Origin: Streptomyces sp. MUM 178J
Lineage (GTDB): Bacteria > Actinomycetota > Actinomycetes > Streptomycetales > Streptomycetaceae
Direction: 5' to 3'
Length of the DNA: 64,000 nt
Assembly: GCF_022414575.1 (NCBI RefSeq)
Contig: NZ_JADWYQ010000029.1
Span: 25,516 to 89,515, forward strand
In this document: piece after piece, positions 15,307 to 24,115 of the stretch
Numbering within the stretch: position 1 is the stretch's first letter
Layout: each line of letters begins with the position of its first letter
Position numbers and translations under genes: made by a program
The notes under the pieces: generated by a model
Databases searched by the model: none
Seen by the model: only the letters and a program-made list of their open reading frames with translations
What the model was told of the DNA's origin: nothing

Positions 15307-17034
15307 TCATCCCGCCCTGCGGTGGACCTTGGCGCGTGACCGCTTCTCCACGTACATCCGCTGGTCCGCCGAGGTCAGAATCTCGTCCACGGTCATTCCG
15401 CACTCCGCCCAGCCGATGCCGAAGCTCGCGCCGACGCGTACGCCGCGGCCGCCCACCCTGATGGGCAGGATGATCGCGTTCCGGAGGCGTACGGCCAGGT
15501 CTGCGGCGTCGGCCGCCCCCAGGCCGTCGGCGAGGACGACGAATTCGTCACCGCCGAGCCGGGCGACCGTGTCCCCTTCCCGTACGCCGGTGGTGAGTCG
15601 CCGGGCGACCTCGACCAGGACGGCGTCCCCGGTCTGGTGGCCGAAGCGGTCGTTGATCGACTTGAAACCGTCGAGATCGCAGAAGAGGACCGCGAGCCCC
15701 TTGGCGCCGTCGTCGACCTCGGCGTCGGGGGCGACGGCGTGGACATGGTGGTCGTACGCGCCGGAGGAGGCGACCGCGAATCCGTCGCTGCGGAAGTGCC
15801 GGGGGTCGCCGTGGTCGCCCTCGTATCGCTCGTAGCTCTCGTAGTTCTCGTAGCTCTCGTAGTACGGCGTGTCGTAGGCGTCGTGCGCCTCGTACGCGTC
15901 GCCGTAGGCGTCCGGGTGGCCGGACTCACCCGGCCGGGCGCGCGCGGCAGGCGGCCGTTCGCACAGCCGGGCGCTGAGGCGGGCGCGCAGCTCGGCGCTG
16001 TTGGGCAGACCGGTGAGGGAGTCGTGCGAGGCGCGGTGGGCAAGCTGGAGCTCGTGCCGCTTGCGCTCCTCGATGTCCTCGACGTGGGTCAGCAGGAAGC
16101 GGGGGCCGTCGGCGGTGTCGGCGACGACGGAGTTCCGCAGCGAGACCCAGACATAGCTGCCGTCACGCCGGCAGAGGCGTATCTCGGCGCGGCCGCCCTC
16201 GGCGGAGGTGCGCAGCAGGGTGCCGACGTCCTCGGGGTGGACCAGATCGGCGAAGGAGTAGCGGCGCATCGCGGAGGCGGGTCGGCCCAGCAGCCGGCAC
16301 AGTGCGTCGTTGGTCCGCAGCAGCCGGCCGTGCTGGTCGCCCCCCATCTCGGCGATCGCCATGCCGCTGGGCGCGTACTCGAACGCCTGCCGGAAGGACT
16401 CCTCGCTGGCGCGCAGCGCCTGCTGCTCGCGCTCCAGGCGGACCAGCGCGCGCTGCATGTTTGCACGCAGCCGGGCGTTGCTGATCGCAATCGCGGACTG
16501 GGAGGCGTACATCTGGAGCGCCTCCTGGCCCCAGGGGCCGGGGCGGCGGCCGTTCCGGGGACGGTCGACGGAGATGACGCCGAGAAGCTCGCGGGTGCCG
16601 CCGGAGGTGTACATCGGGGCGTAGAGCCGGTCCTGCGGGTGCCACTCGTCGTCGAAGCGGGGCTCGGGGCCGTCGGTGTGCCACTGGGGGACGTCGTCGT
16701 CCATCAGCACCCAGCCCTCGGTGTGCGGTATGAACCGCAGGTCCCCCCACGCCTCCCCCATGGACAGCCGGCGCTCCCAGGAGGGCCGGGAGCCGACACG
16801 GCCGGTGATCAGGGCCTCGGCAGCGGCGCTGCCGGCGAAGGCGGCGACGACGAGATCGCCGTCCGGGCGCACGAGGTTGACACAGGCGAGTTCGTAACCG
16901 AGTCCGGCGACGATTCCGTCGGCGACGGCCTGCAGTGTGTCGGCCAGGCTCCGGGCCGTGTTGAGATCCGTGACGACCTGGTGCAGCTGCCGCAGGGTCG
17001 CAAGACGGACATAGGGCTCCGACTCGGTCTCCAT
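15307..17034 (-). CDS. cdgB: diguanylate cyclase, GAF-PAS-GGDEF (575 aa)
   Basis: Makes cyclic di-GMP from two GTP. Domains in order: GAF-like (about 20-190), PAS/PAC (about 205-325, ending HVEDIEERKRHE), GGDEF (about 335-570). The active motif GGDEF (residues 494-498) is intact, and REGD lies five residues before it, so the product-inhibition I-site is kept. About 70 extra residues interrupt the start of the GGDEF domain, with repeats such as YESYENYESYERYEGD. I start at ATG 17034 with ggggagag upstream. The architecture and neighbourhood match CdgB of S. coelicolor, a BldD-controlled enzyme that affects development. A Crp-like palindrome is upstream. Confidence 0.9.
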   Translation of the reverse strand: METESEPYVRLATLRQLHQVVTDLNTARSLADTLQAVADGIVAGLGYELACVNLVRPDGDLVVAAFAGSAAAEALITGRVGSRPSWERRLSMGEAWGDLRFIPHTEGWVLMDDDVPQWHTDGPEPRFDDEWHPQDRLYAPMYTSGGTRELLGVISVDRPRNGRRPGPWGQEALQMYASQSAIAISNARLRANMQRALVRLEREQQALRASEESFRQAFEYAPSGMAIAEMGGDQHGRLLRTNDALCRLLGRPASAMRRYSFADLVHPEDVGTLLRTSAEGGRAEIRLCRRDGSYVWVSLRNSVVADTADGPRFLLTHVEDIEERKRHELQLAHRASHDSLTGLPNSAELRARLSARLCERPPAARARPGESGHPDAYGDAYEAHDAYDTPYYESYENYESYERYEGDHGDPRHFRSDGFAVASSGAYDHHVHAVAPDAEVDDGAKGLAVLFCDLDGFKSINDRFGHQTGDAVLVEVARRLTTGVREGDTVARLGGDEFVVLADGLGAADAADLAVRLRNAIILPIRVGGRGVRVGASFGIGWAECGMTVDEILTSADQRMYVEKRSRAKVHRRAG

Positions 17035-17161
17035 CGTTCGCTCTCCCCGAGACCTCGACAGCAACTCCAGGGTTCTCATCGGCGTTCTTGTTGCAGTGAC
17101 CCGGCCACTGAATCACAGCGCGCTGCTCACTCGGTACACAGGGTCAACAAATAGTGCCCTC

Positions 17162-17177
17162 TGTGAGTCAAGTCACA
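17162..17177. promoter_or_regulatory. palindrome matching a Crp operator, upstream of cdgB
   Basis: TGTGAGTCAAGTCACA has perfect TGTGA/TCACA arms and fits GTG-N6-GNCAC, the motif I recall for S. coelicolor Crp. It lies 128 bp upstream of cdgB and 149 bp upstream of the divergent flavin reductase gene. Binding is inferred. Confidence 0.55.
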
Positions 17178-17325
17178 CAAGATGACTAAGGTGTGCCCGC
17201 AGGGCCCTTGCTCCGCCGCAACCTTATGGAACGCAAATGAAACGCAAATCCGGGACAGCGGTCCTAGGACCCTCCTGGTCCCCTGGCCCGATGCGGGCGG
17301 TCAACGGCGGAGTTAGCGTTCCGGT

Positions 17326-17892
17326 GTGCCGCAGACGATCGCAACCTCCGCCGAATCCGCCGCCGTCCCGCATGCTGAGGGGGTGAGCGAAGAGCAGTTC
17401 CGCGCGGCCATGTCACGGCTCGCCGCGGGCGTGGTGCTGGTCACAGCCCAGGAGCCTCCGCTGAGCGAGGACGGCCCGCGCGGGGAGGACGTGGGCATGA
17501 CCGCGACCGCCTTCATGTCGGTCTCCCTGGACCCGCCGCTGGTCATGGTGAGCCTGCGCAACGGCTCCCGCATGGACGACCTGCTGACCGAGCAGCCGCT
17601 GTGGGCGGTCTCCGTGCTCGCCGAGGGCCAACGGCATATCGCGGGCCGCTTCGCGATGAAGGGCCGCATCAGCGACCGGCTCCTCTTCCAGGACCTCGCG
17701 TTCACGCGGGGCGCGCTCACGGACGCCCCTCTCATCGGCGGCGCACTCGCCGCGCTCGAATGCCGCACGGAACGACGCGTGGTCGCCGGGGACCACACCC
17801 TGGTGATCGCCCGCGTGCTGTCCACCACCCTGCCGACGGCGGGCGACGCCCCGCTGACGTACTTCCGCGGCCGCTACCGCCATCTGTCCTGA
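17326..17892 (+). CDS. flavin reductase-like FMN-binding protein (188 aa)
   Basis: Flavin reductase domain of the HpaC/ActVB type: a small dimeric protein that uses NAD(P)H to reduce free flavin for partner monooxygenases. Family features are FRAAMSRLAAGVVLVTA, MTATAFMSVSLDPPLVMVSL, SVLAEGQRHIAGRFA, and the C-terminal HTLVIARVLS...YFRGRYRHL. The start is GTG 17326, with cggag about 13 nt upstream; an N-terminal extension of about 20 residues is not conserved in the family. No partner monooxygenase is adjacent. Confidence 0.85.
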   Translation: MPQTIATSAESAAVPHAEGVSEEQFRAAMSRLAAGVVLVTAQEPPLSEDGPRGEDVGMTATAFMSVSLDPPLVMVSLRNGSRMDDLLTEQPLWAVSVLAEGQRHIAGRFAMKGRISDRLLFQDLAFTRGALTDAPLIGGALAALECRTERRVVAGDHTLVIARVLSTTLPTAGDAPLTYFRGRYRHLS

Positions 17893-18093
17893 GGCCCGAT
17901 CGAGTCCTTCCCCACCCACCCGCCCGCCCTTTGGCGTGGGGGTACTCCGCACCCCACTCCCGGAACCAGCCCCTGCGTCGCCCGCGCGGCGAAAGCCCGC
18001 GCCCCGGGGAAGGCACAGCTCCGCGCAGGGGAACCCGCAGGACCGGGAAACCCGCGCGGCGGCCCGCGCCTCCCGGGAGGGCGTGGCCCGACC

Positions 18094-18283
18094 AGCGGAG
18101 CCCCGAGCGACCGCGGAAGCCCGCACGACGAAACCCGCGCACCAAGGCCGCCCGGCACGAAACACCCCACACCCCAAGGGCAGGCAAGCGCGGAAACACA
18201 CCATGCAGCGGAGCCCCGAGCGACCGCGGAAGCCACACGACGAAACCCACGCACCAAGGCCGCCCGGCACGAAGCACCCCACA
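18094..18283. repeat. long direct repeat in a 520-bp gene-free gap
   Basis: Between 17893 and 18412 there is no credible gene. Two ~78-bp copies (18094-18171 and 18207-18283) share agcggagccccgagcgaccg at their left ends and caccccaca at their right, differing at a few bases and one indel, with 113-bp spacing. Less perfect relatives precede them from about 17980. All frames through the region read as Arg/Pro-rich low complexity. Confidence 0.8.
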
Positions 18284-18412
18284 ACTCAGGGGCGGGCGGG
18301 TGGGAAACGCCCCGCGCGGGCGGCGCGCCGGGCGGGCGAGTGCCCGTGACGCAAGGGGGCGGGCGGGGCAGACCCCGCCCGGGGGGCGTGGGGGTACCGC
18401 GCCCCCACAGGG

Positions 18413-18847
18413 CTACCAGTCGTGGCCGCTGCGGCCCCGCTTCGTCTCTGCCCGCCGCTTCTTCTCCCGCAGCCGCCGCTCGTTGATCCCCCGAGGGATC
18501 TTCGTCGCCCGCCGCGCCTTCGGCGGCGGCCCCGTCACCTCCGCCAGCAGCGCGGCCATCCGCACGGCCGCCGTCTCGCGGTTGCGCCACTGCGAGCGGT
18601 GCTCCGAGGCGCGCACCACGATCACCCCGTCCCCGACGAGCCGCCGCCGCTCGGCCAGCCGGGCCAGGGCGCGCTGCTTCCACACCTCAGGCAGCGCCTC
18701 GGTCCTCGCCAGGTCAAAACGCAGCTCCACCTGCGAGTCACTGGTGTTGACATGCTGGCCGCCCGGCCCCGACGACCGTGAGAAACGCCAGTTCAGCTCG
18801 GCCTCCGGAAGGGAGACCGAGCCACGGATGAGATAGGGCCCGGACAT
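18413..18847 (-). CDS. arfB: peptidyl-tRNA hydrolase ArfB / release factor-like rescue protein (144 aa)
   Basis: Stop-codon-independent rescue factor that hydrolyses peptidyl-tRNA on stalled ribosomes. The GGQ catalytic motif is SSGPGGQHVNTSDSQVELRF, in the family position near the N-terminus. The C-terminus is strongly basic (INERRLREKKRRAETKRGRS), as expected for the tail that fills the empty mRNA channel. There is no codon-recognition domain, so this is not RF1 or RF2. I start at ATG 18847 (MSGPYLIRG); the frame opens further upstream without support. Confidence 0.9.
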   Translation of the reverse strand: MSGPYLIRGSVSLPEAELNWRFSRSSGPGGQHVNTSDSQVELRFDLARTEALPEVWKQRALARLAERRRLVGDGVIVVRASEHRSQWRNRETAAVRMAALLAEVTGPPPKARRATKIPRGINERRLREKKRRAETKRGRSGHDW

Positions 18848-19024
18848 GGCTCCATGGTCGCCCCCGCACACCGCTCCCGTCATCTCCTTTACCCGCCAGG
18901 ATGGGTATGCGCTCCGCGTGGAACCCGGCGGTCCCTGCTCGCGTTATGACGGGTGACGGTAGCTTCGACGGTGCTTCGGCAACGCCGAGGCATCCCGCAC
19001 ACCACTCACGAAGGGGACATCCCA

Positions 19025-19600
19025 ATGGCAGTAAGCCTGTCCAAGGGCGGCAACGTCTCGCTCACCAAGGAGGCGCCGGGCCTCACCGCCGTGACCGTCG
19101 GCCTTGGCTGGGACGTCCGCACCACCACCGGCACCGACTTCGACCTCGACGCCTCCGCCATCGGCGTCAACCCGGGCGGCACCGTGGCCTCCGACGCCCA
19201 CTTCGTCTTCTTCAACAACAAGTCCACGCCGGACCAGAGCATCGTCCACACCGGCGACAACCGCACCGGCGAGGGCGGCGGCGACGACGAGCAGATCAAC
19301 GTCAATCTCGCCGCGCTGCCCGCCGACGTCGACAAGATCGTCTTCCCGGTCTCCATCTACGACGCGGTCAACCGCTCACAGAACTTCGGACAGGTGCGCA
19401 ACGCCTACATCCGCATCGTCAACCAGGCCGGCGGCAGCGAGATCGCCCGCTACGACCTGAGCGAGGACGCCGCCACCGAGACGGCCATGGTCTTCGGCGA
19501 GCTGTACCGCCACGGCGCCGAGTGGAAGTTCCGTGCCGTCGGACAGGGTTACGCCTCCGGCCTGGAGGGCATCGCCCGCGACTTCGGCGTCAACATCTGA
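19025..19600 (+). CDS. terD: TerD-family tellurium-resistance / calcium-binding stress protein (191 aa)
   Basis: TerD domain covering the whole protein: [51 protein letters not shown], the Ca-binding acidic stretch [16 protein letters not shown] and the closing [16 protein letters not shown]. TerD proteins bind Ca2+ and act in stress responses, and some Streptomyces paralogues affect development. The start at ATG 19025 follows aaggggac. It stands alone; no terC, terZ or terB gene is near. A double hairpin follows. Tellurite resistance as such is not implied. Confidence 0.93.
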   Translation: MAVSLSKGGNVSLTKEAPGLTAVTVGLGWDVRTTTGTDFDLDASAIGVNPGGTVASDAHFVFFNNKSTPDQSIVHTGDNRTGEGGGDDEQINVNLAALPADVDKIVFPVSIYDAVNRSQNFGQVRNAYIRIVNQAGGSEIARYDLSEDAATETAMVFGELYRHGAEWKFRAVGQGYASGLEGIARDFGVNI

Positions 19601-19638
19601 GGCGTCTGAGACTCTGAGGCACCTCAGGCATCTGAAAG

Positions 19639-19716
19639 GCCGGTACGTCCGAACGCCGAAAGCGACCGGACGTACCGGCTGCCCGGCCGCCCGGGCCCCG
19701 AAAAGGGCCCGGGCGG
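19639..19716. terminator. double terminator between terD and the M1 peptidase gene
   Basis: Two hairpins: 13-bp stem gccggtacgtccg (19639-19651) with 19667-19679, then 12-bp stem ccgcccgggccc (19687-19698) with 19705-19716, followed by TTT. The pair serves both convergent genes. Confidence 0.85.
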
Positions 19717-19721
19717 TTTCG

Positions 19722-21119
19722 TCACGGCAGCTCGGACGGCTTCTCGTCCCCGTACAGCCAGACGTCCCACACCTCGCTCAGATCCTCGCCCGACTCCTCC
19801 TCGGCGTACCGGGTGAAGTCGGCGGTGGACGCGTTGCCGTGGCGGTACGTCTCCGCCCAGCCCCGCACGATCCCGTCGAAGACCTCCGCCCCGACGGCTT
19901 CGCGGACCTGGTACAGGACCATCGCCCCGCGCCCGTACACCGGATCCCCGGAGACGTCCTCCGCGGACGGCGGTTCGGCGGGCGGAAAAGCCCAGTTGGC
20001 GTCGGCCTGGAAGGCGGCCTGGAAGCTCTCCTCCAGGGACACGCCCTCCTGCTCCTCCCGCCACAGCCACTCGGCGTAGGTGGCGAAGCCCTCGTTGAGC
20101 CATATGTCCTGCCAGGACTTCGGCGAGACGGAGTTGCCGAACCACTGGTGGGCCAGTTCGTGCACCACCGTGTGGACGTCGAACTGCTCCTGCGGGAAGA
20201 CCGGTCGGGTCTGGGTCTCCAGCGCATAGCCGACGTCGTCGGAGGCCACGACGATCGCCCCGGAGGAGAGGAAGGGATACGGCCCGAAGGTGTCCGTCCC
20301 CCACTGGGTGAGCTCCGGAACGCGCGCCAGCAGTTCCTTCGTCTCCGGGTCGTCCGCCAGGGCCGCGGCCACGGCCGTGTGCACCGGCAGCGCGCCCGCC
20401 GTGCGTGCGTCGAGGGTCTCGTAGCGGCCGATGGCGACGGTGGCGAGATAGCTCGCCATGGGCTGCGTCGCCTGCCAGAAGAAGGTGGTGCGGCCGTCGC
20501 GCGTGGACCGGTTGAAGTGATCGCCGTTGGAGACGGCTGTCAGCCCCTCCGGCACGGTGACCTCGATGTCATAGGTCGCCTTGTCCGACGGATGGTGGTT
20601 GCCGGGGAACCACGCCATCGAACCGCTCGGCTCCCCCACGGCCAGCGCCCCGCCCCCGGACGTCCGCAGCCAGCCCTCCTCGGAGCCGTCCGGATCGATG
20701 ATCGTGCGCGGCACTCCCGAGTAGCGCACAACGGCATGGAACTGAGTGCCCTCCTCGATGTCGTCGCGGGGTCGCAGGGTCAGCTCGTCGCCGGCCCGGT
20801 TGACGCGCGCGCGGTCGCCGTCGACGCGCGCGCTCTCGACCGTCATCCCGTGGAAGTCCAGGTTGAAGGCGCTCAGGTCCTGGGTGGCGCGGGCCGTGAT
20901 CTCCGCGGCGCCGCTCAGCCGGCCGGAGTCGGGGTCGTAGTCGAGGGCAAGCCTGTAGTGCCGGACGTCGTATCCGCCGTTGCCGAGCCTGGGGAAGTAC
21001 GGGTCGCGCACTCCGGCGGCCCCCGGCGTCCCCTGAACCCCCAGACTCCCCGTGCAGCTCACGGTCAGGAGCAGCAGGGCCAGGGCGGGGGCAAGCCGGG
21101 CGGCGCGGCGCAGTCTCAC
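19722..21119 (-). CDS. M1-family metallopeptidase lipoprotein (465 aa)
   Basis: Secreted zinc aminopeptidase-like protein. A short signal peptide ends in LTVSC (lipobox Cys22). The N-terminal beta domain is followed by a thermolysin-like catalytic domain with zinc motif HELAH (320-324) and NEGFATY, whose glutamate (343) is the third ligand. The exopeptidase GAMEN motif is replaced by GYALETQ, which may change specificity. The protein is short (465 aa) and lacks the large C-terminal domain of PepN, as in many secreted actinobacterial M1 enzymes. It is convergent with terD across a shared terminator. Confidence 0.9.
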   Translation of the reverse strand: MRLRRAARLAPALALLLLTVSCTGSLGVQGTPGAAGVRDPYFPRLGNGGYDVRHYRLALDYDPDSGRLSGAAEITARATQDLSAFNLDFHGMTVESARVDGDRARVNRAGDELTLRPRDDIEEGTQFHAVVRYSGVPRTIIDPDGSEEGWLRTSGGGALAVGEPSGSMAWFPGNHHPSDKATYDIEVTVPEGLTAVSNGDHFNRSTRDGRTTFFWQATQPMASYLATVAIGRYETLDARTAGALPVHTAVAAALADDPETKELLARVPELTQWGTDTFGPYPFLSSGAIVVASDDVGYALETQTRPVFPQEQFDVHTVVHELAHQWFGNSVSPKSWQDIWLNEGFATYAEWLWREEQEGVSLEESFQAAFQADANWAFPPAEPPSAEDVSGDPVYGRGAMVLYQVREAVGAEVFDGIVRGWAETYRHGNASTADFTRYAEEESGEDLSEVWDVWLYGDEKPSELP

Positions 21120-21179
21120 GCGATGATCCTATGCAGGTCCCCGCACAACGGCGCAGGTCCGGCGTGACACCATCGGCCC

Positions 21180-21677
21180 GTGCTCGACATCGGCTACTCC
21201 CTCTCCCGCCGCTTCCCCGACCCCCCGCAGACCGACTACCGCCTCGCGGACGTCCACGCCCTGCGCCATGACCTCTTCTGCGGCGACGTCTATCTCGCGG
21301 ACGCCAAGGCGGACCGCGAGGTGTCCACAGCCTGGGGATGGGTGCCGGTGCTCGACTTCGCCTGGGCGCTGTGCGACATCGTCGAGCAGCTCGACCGCGA
21401 CCCCCTCGGCAGCCGCGCCTCCCGCCCCCAGTACGCCGAGCTGGACTTCACCGAGACCGCGGACCGAATGCTCTTCGAGCGCCGCTTCGGCTGGGTGGAC
21501 GTGGAAGCGGAGTGGCTGCCGGGCGGTGAGCCGCCCCTGACCTTCAGCCATGCCGAACTGCGCCGCGAGGCCCGCGACTTCCTCCACGACCTGATCGCGG
21601 ACCTCTGCGACATGCACGAGGGCCTCGCCGACAACCCGGCGATCTGGGACCTGCAGGCCCGCTTCCCCCGCGTTTAG
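21180..21677 (+). CDS. hypothetical protein, acidic cytoplasmic (165 aa)
   Basis: Family not recognised. The protein starts with GTG at 21180 (MLDIGYSLSRRFPDPP) and has no signal or membrane segment. It contains aromatic and acidic patches (STAWGWVPVLDFAWALCDIVEQLD, in part) and an alpha-helical end (REARDFLHDLIADLCDMHEGL). Codon use is fully typical of the chromosome. It is divergent from the M1 lipoprotein gene, 60 bp apart, and convergent with the pentapeptide gene. It resembles small immunity or regulatory-type proteins of Streptomyces only in general shape. Confidence 0.75.
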   Translation: MLDIGYSLSRRFPDPPQTDYRLADVHALRHDLFCGDVYLADAKADREVSTAWGWVPVLDFAWALCDIVEQLDRDPLGSRASRPQYAELDFTETADRMLFERRFGWVDVEAEWLPGGEPPLTFSHAELRREARDFLHDLIADLCDMHEGLADNPAIWDLQARFPRV

Positions 21678-21717
21678 CCCGTCGGCCCGCCTCCGCCCGC
21701 CAAGGGCTCTCCACCCG

Positions 21718-22395
21718 CTAGGGGGTCTCCACCCGCACCCCGATCTGCGCCGCGAACGCCCCCGCGAGCTCCACCAGCTGCGCGGGGCTGATCACCGCCC
21801 CCGCCAGCCGGTCCACCCCTCTGGCGATGTCCAGCTCCGCGACCGCCCTCAGGTCCACGTCCGTCATCCGCGCGCCGCCGAAGTCGACCTGCCGCAGCGC
21901 GCAGTCGCGGAACTCGACCCGCTCCAGCACCGCGCCCCCGAAGTCCGGCTCCACCAGCACACACCCCTCGAAGACGACGTCCTTCAGCCGTGCCGCCCGC
22001 AGATTCGGATAGTCGATCTTCCCGCCTCTGAACAGCACCCGCTCCAGCACCGCGCCATGCAGCTGCGCACCGCCCAGCCGTGCGCCGCGCACCTCCACAT
22101 CGCGCAGCGACACACCGCCGAGATCCGCGCCCACGCCCCGAACGTCCTCGAGAACCGAGTCGATGAAGCGCGCGTTCGTCAGCTCCGCCTCGTCCACCGT
22201 GCAGTCGCGGAGGGCACAGTCGATGAAGCGTGTCCCGGCAGCACGCTGCCCGGTCAGATCGAGGCCCCGGAACTCCAGCCCGTCGTAGTCGCCGTCCGCC
22301 TCGAGACTCCCCCCGTCGTCAAACGTCTCCAGCGGCGGTAGCCGCACCTGAGGCATCCGTGCCGCCGCCACCCTGCGTTCTGTGCTGCCAGCCAT
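21718..22395 (-). CDS. pentapeptide-repeat protein (225 aa)
   Basis: A run of A(D/N)LXX-like pentapeptide repeats fills residues about 60-200, visible in ALRDCTVDEAELTNARF, GARLGGAQLHGAVLERVLF and VLVEPDFGGAVLERVEF. Such proteins fold as right-handed quadrilateral beta helices, and some mimic DNA and protect gyrase; for most the function is unknown. I start at ATG 22395 (MAGSTERRV). The longer open frame reaches 22557 through repetitive intergenic DNA and is not supported. The end is convergent with the 165-aa gene. Confidence 0.85.
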   Translation of the reverse strand: MAGSTERRVAAARMPQVRLPPLETFDDGGSLEADGDYDGLEFRGLDLTGQRAAGTRFIDCALRDCTVDEAELTNARFIDSVLEDVRGVGADLGGVSLRDVEVRGARLGGAQLHGAVLERVLFRGGKIDYPNLRAARLKDVVFEGCVLVEPDFGGAVLERVEFRDCALRQVDFGGARMTDVDLRAVAELDIARGVDRLAGAVISPAQLVELAGAFAAQIGVRVETP

Positions 22396-22582
22396 GTCCC
22401 CATGGTGACGCCTGCCACTGACAACGGGCTTGACCTCAACCTCGCTTGAAGTCGAAGGCTGGACTCGTAGCCGGCTGCTACCCCCGTGGTCCGGAGCAGC
22501 CGCCGTGGTCCGAAGCAGCCCCCAGCAGCCCGCTGCTACCCCCGTAGCCCGCAGCACTCACCGCACAAGGGAGACAGCCGCC

Positions 22583-23602
22583 ATGCACGCCATCCGCCTC
22601 CACGCCTTCGGCCCGGCCGAGAACCTCGTCCACGAACGGACCGAGGACCCCGTCCCCGCACCCGGCCAGGTGCGCATCGAAGTCGCCGCCGCGGGCGTCC
22701 ACCTCCTGGACGCCTCGCTGCGCGAGGGCGCGCCTGGCCCCTTCCCCGCCCCGCCCGAGCTGCCGACCATTCCGGGCCGGGAGGTCGCGGGCACGGTCGA
22801 CGCCCTCGGCGAGGGCACGGATCCGGCATGGCTCGGCAAGCGGGTCGTCGCCCATCTGGGCATGGCCCCCGGGGGCTACGCGGAACTCGCCGTCGTCGAC
22901 GCCTCCCGCCTCCATGAGATCCCCGAAGGGCCTCACGGCCTGGACGAGGCCGAGGCAGTCGCCATGATCGGCACCGGCCGTACGACCATGGGCATCCTGC
23001 AGTTCGCCGACCTCGGACCGGACGCGATCGCCGTCGTCCCGGCCGCGGCAGGCGGCATCGGCACCCTGCTCGTGCAGTACGCGAAGAACGCCGGGGCCGC
23101 CGTCATCGGCCTCGCGGGCGGCCCTGCCAAGACGGCCCGCACCACCGCGAACGGCGCGGACCTCGCCGTCGACTACACCCGCCCCGACTGGCCGCGGCAC
23201 GTCCGCGCCCACCTCCGCGAACGGCTGGACGGCCGCCGCGCCACGGTCGTCTTCGACTCCGTCGGCGGGGACACCGCCCGCGCCGCCGTCGACCTGCTCG
23301 GCAAGGGGGGCCGACACCTCGTCTTCGGCTGGAGCAGCCAGGGCCTGACCGACGGCGCCCCGCTGACCTTCACCGACGAGGAACTCGCCGCCCGCGGCAT
23401 CGTCTCCGAGAGCGTCCTGGGCCCCGCCATGCTCGCCAAGGCCGGCGGAGACATCCGGGTCCTGGAGGAACGCGCCCTCGCCGAGGCGGCGTCCGGACGA
23501 CTGCGCCCCGCCGTCCAGCGCTATCCGCTCGCCCAGGCGGCCAGGGCCCACCGGGACCTCGAATCCCGCCGCACGACGGGCAAGGTCGTCCTCATCCCCT
23601 AG
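22583..23602 (+). CDS. zinc-independent NADPH:quinone oxidoreductase, MDR family (339 aa)
   Basis: Medium-chain dehydrogenase/reductase of the quinone oxidoreductase (QOR) type. The GroES-like N-terminal domain (IPGREVAGTVDALGEG) lacks the catalytic and structural zinc cysteines of alcohol dehydrogenases. The Rossmann domain starts with VVPAAAGGIGTLLVQYAKNAGAAVIGLA, a glycine-rich NADPH motif, and VFDSVGGDTA is typical. It starts at ATG 22583, preceded by aagggaga. The stop codon lies inside a 32-bp tandem duplication shared with the end of the convergent GNAT gene. The substrate is unknown. Confidence 0.9.
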   Translation: MHAIRLHAFGPAENLVHERTEDPVPAPGQVRIEVAAAGVHLLDASLREGAPGPFPAPPELPTIPGREVAGTVDALGEGTDPAWLGKRVVAHLGMAPGGYAELAVVDASRLHEIPEGPHGLDEAEAVAMIGTGRTTMGILQFADLGPDAIAVVPAAAGGIGTLLVQYAKNAGAAVIGLAGGPAKTARTTANGADLAVDYTRPDWPRHVRAHLRERLDGRRATVVFDSVGGDTARAAVDLLGKGGRHLVFGWSSQGLTDGAPLTFTDEELAARGIVSESVLGPAMLAKAGGDIRVLEERALAEAASGRLRPAVQRYPLAQAARAHRDLESRRTTGKVVLIP

Positions 23603-23656
23603 CCGCCCGGGGCTACGCCCCCAGCATCCCCTAGCCGCCCCGGGCTACGCCCCCAG
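23593..23656. repeat. 32-bp tandem duplication across two stop codons
   Basis: Copies at 23593-23624 and 23625-23656, starting catcccctagccgcccgggg, differ at one base. Each contains the end and TAG of the quinone oxidoreductase in one direction and the TAG of the convergent GNAT gene in the other, so the 3' junction of two genes has been copied in tandem. Confidence 0.9.
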
Positions 23657-24115
23657 CCGCTTGAGCGCCTCGTCGGTCAGCCGGTACACGGTCCACTCGT
23701 CCTGCGGACGCGCGCCCAACGCCTCGTAGAAGGCGATCGACGGGGCGTTCCAGTTCAGCACCGACCATTCCAGGCGCTCATAGCCGCGCTCGACGCAGAT
23801 GCGCGCCAGCTCGGCCAGCAGGGCCTTGCCGTGTCCGCCGCCGCGCGCCTCCGGGCGGACGTAGAGGTCCTCCAGGTAGATCCCGTGCACACCGCGCCAG
23901 GTGGAGAAGTTCAGAAACCACAGCGCGAAGCCCACGATCCGCCCGGAGCCGTCCTCCGCGATATGCGCGAACGCTGCGGGCCGCTCGCCGAAGAGCGCCT
24001 CGCGCAGCTGCTCCTCACCGGCGCGGACCTCGTGCAGGGCCCGCTCATACTCGGCAAGCTCGCAGACCATTCGGTGGATCTCGGGGACGTCGGCAGGCAC
24101 GGCGGTACGAATCAT
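23645..24115 (-). CDS. GNAT N-acetyltransferase, diamine/spermidine acetyltransferase-like (156 aa)
   Basis: Acetyl-CoA-dependent N-acetyltransferase. The GNAT core is complete: IRTAVPADVPEIHRMVCELA at the start, IVGFALWFLNFSTWRG (beta 4), the acetyl-CoA loop VRPEARGGGHGKALL, and LEWSVLNWNAPSIAFYEALG. The FSTWRGVHGIYLEDLYV stretch is characteristic of spermidine/spermine N1-acetyltransferase relatives. I start at ATG 24115. A FAD oxidoreductase of the glutamylputrescine-oxidase type is divergent 222 bp away, so a polyamine link is possible. Confidence 0.85.
   Translation of the reverse strand: MIRTAVPADVPEIHRMVCELAEYERALHEVRAGEEQLREALFGERPAAFAHIAEDGSGRIVGFALWFLNFSTWRGVHGIYLEDLYVRPEARGGGHGKALLAELARICVERGYERLEWSVLNWNAPSIAFYEALGARPQDEWTVYRLTDEALKRLGA

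Noticed and set aside
18413..18847. Chain release factor RF1 or RF2
   Set aside because: The GGQ protein lacks the codon-recognition domain and has the basic tail of ArfB.
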